Assembly (NCBI GenBank): GCA_032027145.1
Contig: JAVSMP010000001.1
Span: forward strand, 2,547,116-2,611,115
DNA length: 64,000 nucleotides
From: Ignavibacterium sp.
GTDB taxonomy: Bacteria > Bacteroidota > Ignavibacteria > Ignavibacteriales > Ignavibacteriaceae
Direction of reading: 5' to 3'
Position numbers and translations under genes: made by a program. The notes beneath the pieces were generated by a model. The model worked only from the letters and a program-made list of their open reading frames with translations, searched no databases and was not told the DNA's origin. Every line of letters begins with the position of its first letter. Positions within the stretch are counted from its first letter, which is position 1. Below are positions 61,025 to 64,000 of the stretch, piece by piece.

Positions 61025-62542
61025 ATGAAATATACTCTTCTTTTAATATTCATTTTATATGTGATTGTTTTATCACTTTTCTCAAAAGGTAATTTTCCAG
61101 ATTCTGAATTTAACAACTCATATTTCCCATATCTGTCAGAAAGACCATTAACTGAAGATGGGTTTTATTCATTAAAGATTGCATGGAATATTGGAACAGG
61201 GAAGGGAATAACTTATAACTTTAATCAACCGACAACCGGTTTCCAGCCATTATATGTTTTTCTGCTTTCATTATTTGCTTTTATCATCTCTGATTTTGGA
61301 GGTGATAAAATTACTTTTTTGCGTTTTGTAATTCTGATCTCAGGTTTTACTGCATTGTTGTTATCATTTTTCATCTATCACTTAACAAAGCAGTTTGAAA
61401 GGAAAGAACATCATAATATTCTGTTGATCATAATATTACTGCTGGTTCTTTTTAATTTTAAAATACTTCTTAACCTGTTCAATGGATTGGAAACAGGGAT
61501 ATATTTGACTTTTCTTGTTCTTGCGATGATTCTGACTAAAAAAATTACTGAACAAAAGAAAAATTTAAGTCAGATATCTCTATTTGGATTTGTACTTGGA
61601 TTAACAGTTTTAGCAAGAATTGATTTTATACTTATTGCTGTATCGGTACTATTTACTTTATTGTTTACCGGAGCTTTAGGCAAAAAAGAATTTGCTCTGA
61701 TTTTGCTGATATTATTTCTCACTATTCTTCCATGGTTTTGTTTTGTTTTTATTACTCAACAAAGTATAATCCCTTCTTCTGCATCTGTTCAAACAGGATT
61801 GATAAGTATAGAGTTTTCATATCGTATTGATCAGTTCTTTTATTCGATATTTAGTAATTATCTACCATGGCTGCATTCTGGTTATACTCAATCGGTAATA
61901 ATTTATTTCTTTACACTAATCTTCATCGGATATTTGTACAAATACCAAAAAGTATTCGTTAAAAAGTTTTTTGAAATACCGGTTATAAAATTCTGGTCTG
62001 TTGCAATCTTTATTATTTCAGTTGTGTACTTACTATTTGCATCGCAACCATATTTCTTTTTCAGATATTTATCTGTCCATATATTGATTGCCATACCATT
62101 TTTAGCTTTACTGATTTTAAATTTACTTGAAAACAGAACAACAAAAATCAAATACAGCTTTATAACAATCGTTGTGCTGGTATTCTTCTTAAATACCGGA
62201 TATTATTTCCATTATCCAAAACAGATAACCAGTTTAGCTTTAAGAACATCTTTTTTAAAAGAAAACAATTTTAATAACGAAAAAGTCGGAATGGCTCAAA
62301 GCGGAATATCAGGATTTTTTTTCGATAACGTTATAAATCTTGATGGTAAGGTTAACGACAAAGCATTAAATGCAGTTAAAGGTAATTATTTATATAACTA
62401 TATTGCTAGCGAGAATATTTCCATACTGATTGAATGGAAGGAGTGGTTTGACGGTATATCTTCATCTGATCTGAAGCAGGATTGGCAAATATTTGATAAG
62501 CAAATTAAAGACAATAAAACTTTGGTAATGATAAAAAAATAA
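61025..62542 (+). CDS. GT-C-fold-like polytopic membrane protein (possible glycosyltransferase)
   Basis: 505 residues with roughly ten to eleven membrane segments. The first large loop carries LTEDGFYSLKIAWNIGTG near 42-59, then NFNQPTTGFQPLY. Acidic residues in this loop and the (N/T)GFQPL stretch recall GT-C glycosyltransferases that use lipid-linked sugars. No specific family can be named. The C-terminal 130 residues hold a small soluble domain. Start is 17 nt behind prfB, so it may be co-transcribed. Confidence 0.6.
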   Translation: MKYTLLLIFILYVIVLSLFSKGNFPDSEFNNSYFPYLSERPLTEDGFYSLKIAWNIGTGKGITYNFNQPTTGFQPLYVFLLSLFAFIISDFGGDKITFLRFVILISGFTALLLSFFIYHLTKQFERKEHHNILLIIILLLVLFNFKILLNLFNGLETGIYLTFLVLAMILTKKITEQKKNLSQISLFGFVLGLTVLARIDFILIAVSVLFTLLFTGALGKKEFALILLILFLTILPWFCFVFITQQSIIPSSASVQTGLISIEFSYRIDQFFYSIFSNYLPWLHSGYTQSVIIYFFTLIFIGYLYKYQKVFVKKFFEIPVIKFWSVAIFIISVVYLLFASQPYFFFRYLSVHILIAIPFLALLILNLLENRTTKIKYSFITIVVLVFFLNTGYYFHYPKQITSLALRTSFLKENNFNNEKVGMAQSGISGFFFDNVINLDGKVNDKALNAVKGNYLYNYIASENISILIEWKEWFDGISSSDLKQDWQIFDKQIKDNKTLVMIKK

Positions 62543-62549
62543 AATCTTT

Positions 62550-63560
62550 TTACTTTGCCTTTAAGTTATACTGATTTGCAAGATTTTTTAATCTTCTTGG
62601 ATAGTCGGTTTGCATTCCATTTATCCCCGATTTAATCAAGCATTCCATTTCACGTTTATCATTAATTGTACACCCGATAAGAAAATCTATTTTCTGTGTA
62701 TTCAAAGTTCTATTCAGTTTTAATCTCCTCCTAACATCGTACCAAATAACTCTTCTAAAAGTCATCCAACTAGCAATAGTAATTTGACGCGGTCTCATTA
62801 TAATTGCAACATTGTTATTATTTTTGGCGGCAACCTTAATTGTGCTGTGTATTTTGGGCATAAAGATAAAACCTGGCGGGATTTCAACATCCAAGCTATA
62901 ATTTAAGTCCGGGTATTTACTTTTTGCAATTTCCAGTACTTCTGGAAAGAAAGTTTCAACTATAAAGTTAGTCTTCAAATTGAATTCATTCTTATACGTA
63001 TCTAATTGTTCAAGGATAACTAAAATTAATTCTTTTTCATCTTTAGGAACTTTTATATCAAGAAAGACAAATTGTACTTGGGGTTTCTCTTTAAGCCAGA
63101 TAATAAACTCTTTTAAAGTCGGGATATGTGCATTGACGGGAAATGATTCACCTTTTTTAATATAGTTAAAATGTTTTCGCATCTCCTGTAAAGTCAACTC
63201 TGATGTTTTATTTCTAAATCCACTAAACGGTGCAGGAAAATCAGGTTTGTAAGCTACTTCTGGTTCAAGACCTTTTTCTCTTAATAACGCTACTAAATCA
63301 TCCGGATTCCAATCATGCCAAAGTATAACCACGTTATCTTTTGTTATACAAATATCAACTTCAAGTGAATTTGCACCTTCTCTGACAGCACGCTCGAAAG
63401 AGGGAATAGTATTTTCTGGTTCATTAACCGGAGATCCGCGATGCCCGCAAATCAGAAATAGATTATCTCTATCAACTTTAGAATAACTTATCGGACAAAA
63501 TCTAAAAAGTTCTTTAAACCATATCAGATATTTTAATAGTCTTCGTTTTAAACTTGCCAT
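62550..63560 (-). CDS. Glycerophosphodiester phosphodiesterase family protein
   Basis: 336 residues. The metal-binding and catalytic residues of the GDPD family are present: LICGHRGSPVNEPENTIPSF near 33-52, then SLEVDICITKDNVVILWHDW near 70-89. The C-terminal GINGMQTDYPRRL is the usual closing motif. No signal peptide is obvious, although a hydrophobic LLKYLIWFKELFRF is at the start and may associate with the membrane. It hydrolyses glycerophosphodiesters to glycerol-3-phosphate and alcohol. It converges on the GT-C-like gene with a 7-nt gap. Confidence 0.87.
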   Translation of the reverse strand: MASLKRRLLKYLIWFKELFRFCPISYSKVDRDNLFLICGHRGSPVNEPENTIPSFERAVREGANSLEVDICITKDNVVILWHDWNPDDLVALLREKGLEPEVAYKPDFPAPFSGFRNKTSELTLQEMRKHFNYIKKGESFPVNAHIPTLKEFIIWLKEKPQVQFVFLDIKVPKDEKELILVILEQLDTYKNEFNLKTNFIVETFFPEVLEIAKSKYPDLNYSLDVEIPPGFIFMPKIHSTIKVAAKNNNNVAIIMRPRQITIASWMTFRRVIWYDVRRRLKLNRTLNTQKIDFLIGCTINDKREMECLIKSGINGMQTDYPRRLKNLANQYNLKAK

Positions 63561-63634
63561 AATTATGTTTTATTGTGATTTTGCATTCAAAATTATTGCA
63601 TTAAAGTATCAGATAAAAATAAATCATTTACATT

Positions 63635-63988
63635 GTGAAAAAGAAAAAGAAGTTAACCCAGAAAAAGGATCAAACACACAAAGATTTTTTTAATAAAGTT
63701 TATAAGATCACAAAAAAGATTCCTTATGGTAAAGTAACAACTTATGGCGACATCGCTGAAGCTTGTGGGATTCGTTCTGCTGCAAGAACAGTTGGCTGGG
63801 CATTAAACGGTTGTGCATCTGATATTCCGGCTCACCGTGTTGTCAATCGTTATGGAGCATTAACAGGAAAATTTCATTTTGGAGATCCCAATCTGATGGA
63901 AGAACTTTTACGAAGCGAAGGAATTGAGTTTGATGAAAAAGGCTGTGTAAGACTGGATAAGCATCTTTGGAAACCAAAGAAAAAGTGA
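63635..63988 (+). CDS. Alkyltransferase-like protein (catalytically dead MGMT homologue)
   Basis: 117 residues from a GTG start, with a lysine-rich opening (KKKKKLTQKKDQTHK). The domain matches the DNA-binding C-terminal part of O6-alkylguanine transferases: KIPYGKVTTYGDIAEACG near 32-49 and ARTVGWALNGCA near 54. In active MGMT the next motif is PCHRV; here it is PAHRVV, so the alkyl-accepting cysteine is Ala. Alkyltransferase-like (ATL) proteins bind alkylated guanine without repairing it and flag it for nucleotide excision repair. The MGMT N-terminal domain is absent. Confidence 0.88.
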   Translation: MKKKKKLTQKKDQTHKDFFNKVYKITKKIPYGKVTTYGDIAEACGIRSAARTVGWALNGCASDIPAHRVVNRYGALTGKFHFGDPNLMEELLRSEGIEFDEKGCVRLDKHLWKPKKK

Positions 63989-64000
63989 TAATTGATTGAT

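Overview
The window looks like a chromosome segment from an AT-rich member of the Bacteroidota/Chlorobiota group, most likely class Ignavibacteria. Four large secreted proteins end in type IX secretion (T9SS) sorting domains with the NYPNPFNP signature usual in that class. Other signs are a PorV-type outer-membrane protein, a histone H1-like protein typical of Bacteroidota, and promoters of the Bacteroidota form (TTTG, about 19 nt, TAnnTTTG). The taxonomy is inferred from gene content and was not tested.

Layout. 1-151: start of a minus-strand heme-binding lipoprotein. 756-6034: a 2-oxoacid (probably branched-chain) dehydrogenase operon (E3, fused E1 alpha-beta, E2). 6538-20828: a tightly packed seven-gene cell-surface operon with three secreted multidomain proteins, two lipoproteins, a TonB-dependent receptor and a PorV-like protein, ending in a secreted phospholipase D/nuclease-like protein. 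21359-35494: a long plus-strand run with a hydrolase, a membrane heterodisulfide-reductase-like Fe-S protein, a histone H1-like protein, CapA, DusB, a PAP2-like protein, an enoyl-CoA hydratase and Apt, followed by the conserved SpoIIM / DUF4129 / DUF4350 / MoxR / DUF58 / RDD membrane cluster.

35487-46372: rsmI and lysine 6-transaminase on the minus strand, a 2037-residue beta-helix surface protein, and an Rrf2 regulator with a palindromic site followed by an ALDH7-type aminoadipate-semialdehyde dehydrogenase. The transaminase and the dehydrogenase are consecutive steps of lysine breakdown and lie on either side of the surface protein. 46611-56576: mostly minus-strand housekeeping genes (tail-specific protease, purB, HtrA-like protease, plsY), tRNA-Cys and tRNA-Gly, another T9SS cargo and a UPF0316 membrane protein. 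56664-61007: an overlapping chain pcm - miaA - atuA - atuA-like small protein - prfB, with the classic programmed frameshift in prfB. 61025-63988: a GT-C-like membrane protein, a glycerophosphodiesterase and an alkyltransferase-like DNA repair protein.

The best candidate for an undescribed system is the 6538-20828 operon. I read it as a surface apparatus for capturing and cutting an extracellular phosphodiester polymer (nucleic acid, or possibly phospholipid) linked to TonB-dependent uptake. The domain and operon evidence is visible in the sequence; the substrate is a guess. No rRNA, CRISPR array, insertion sequence or prophage was seen.
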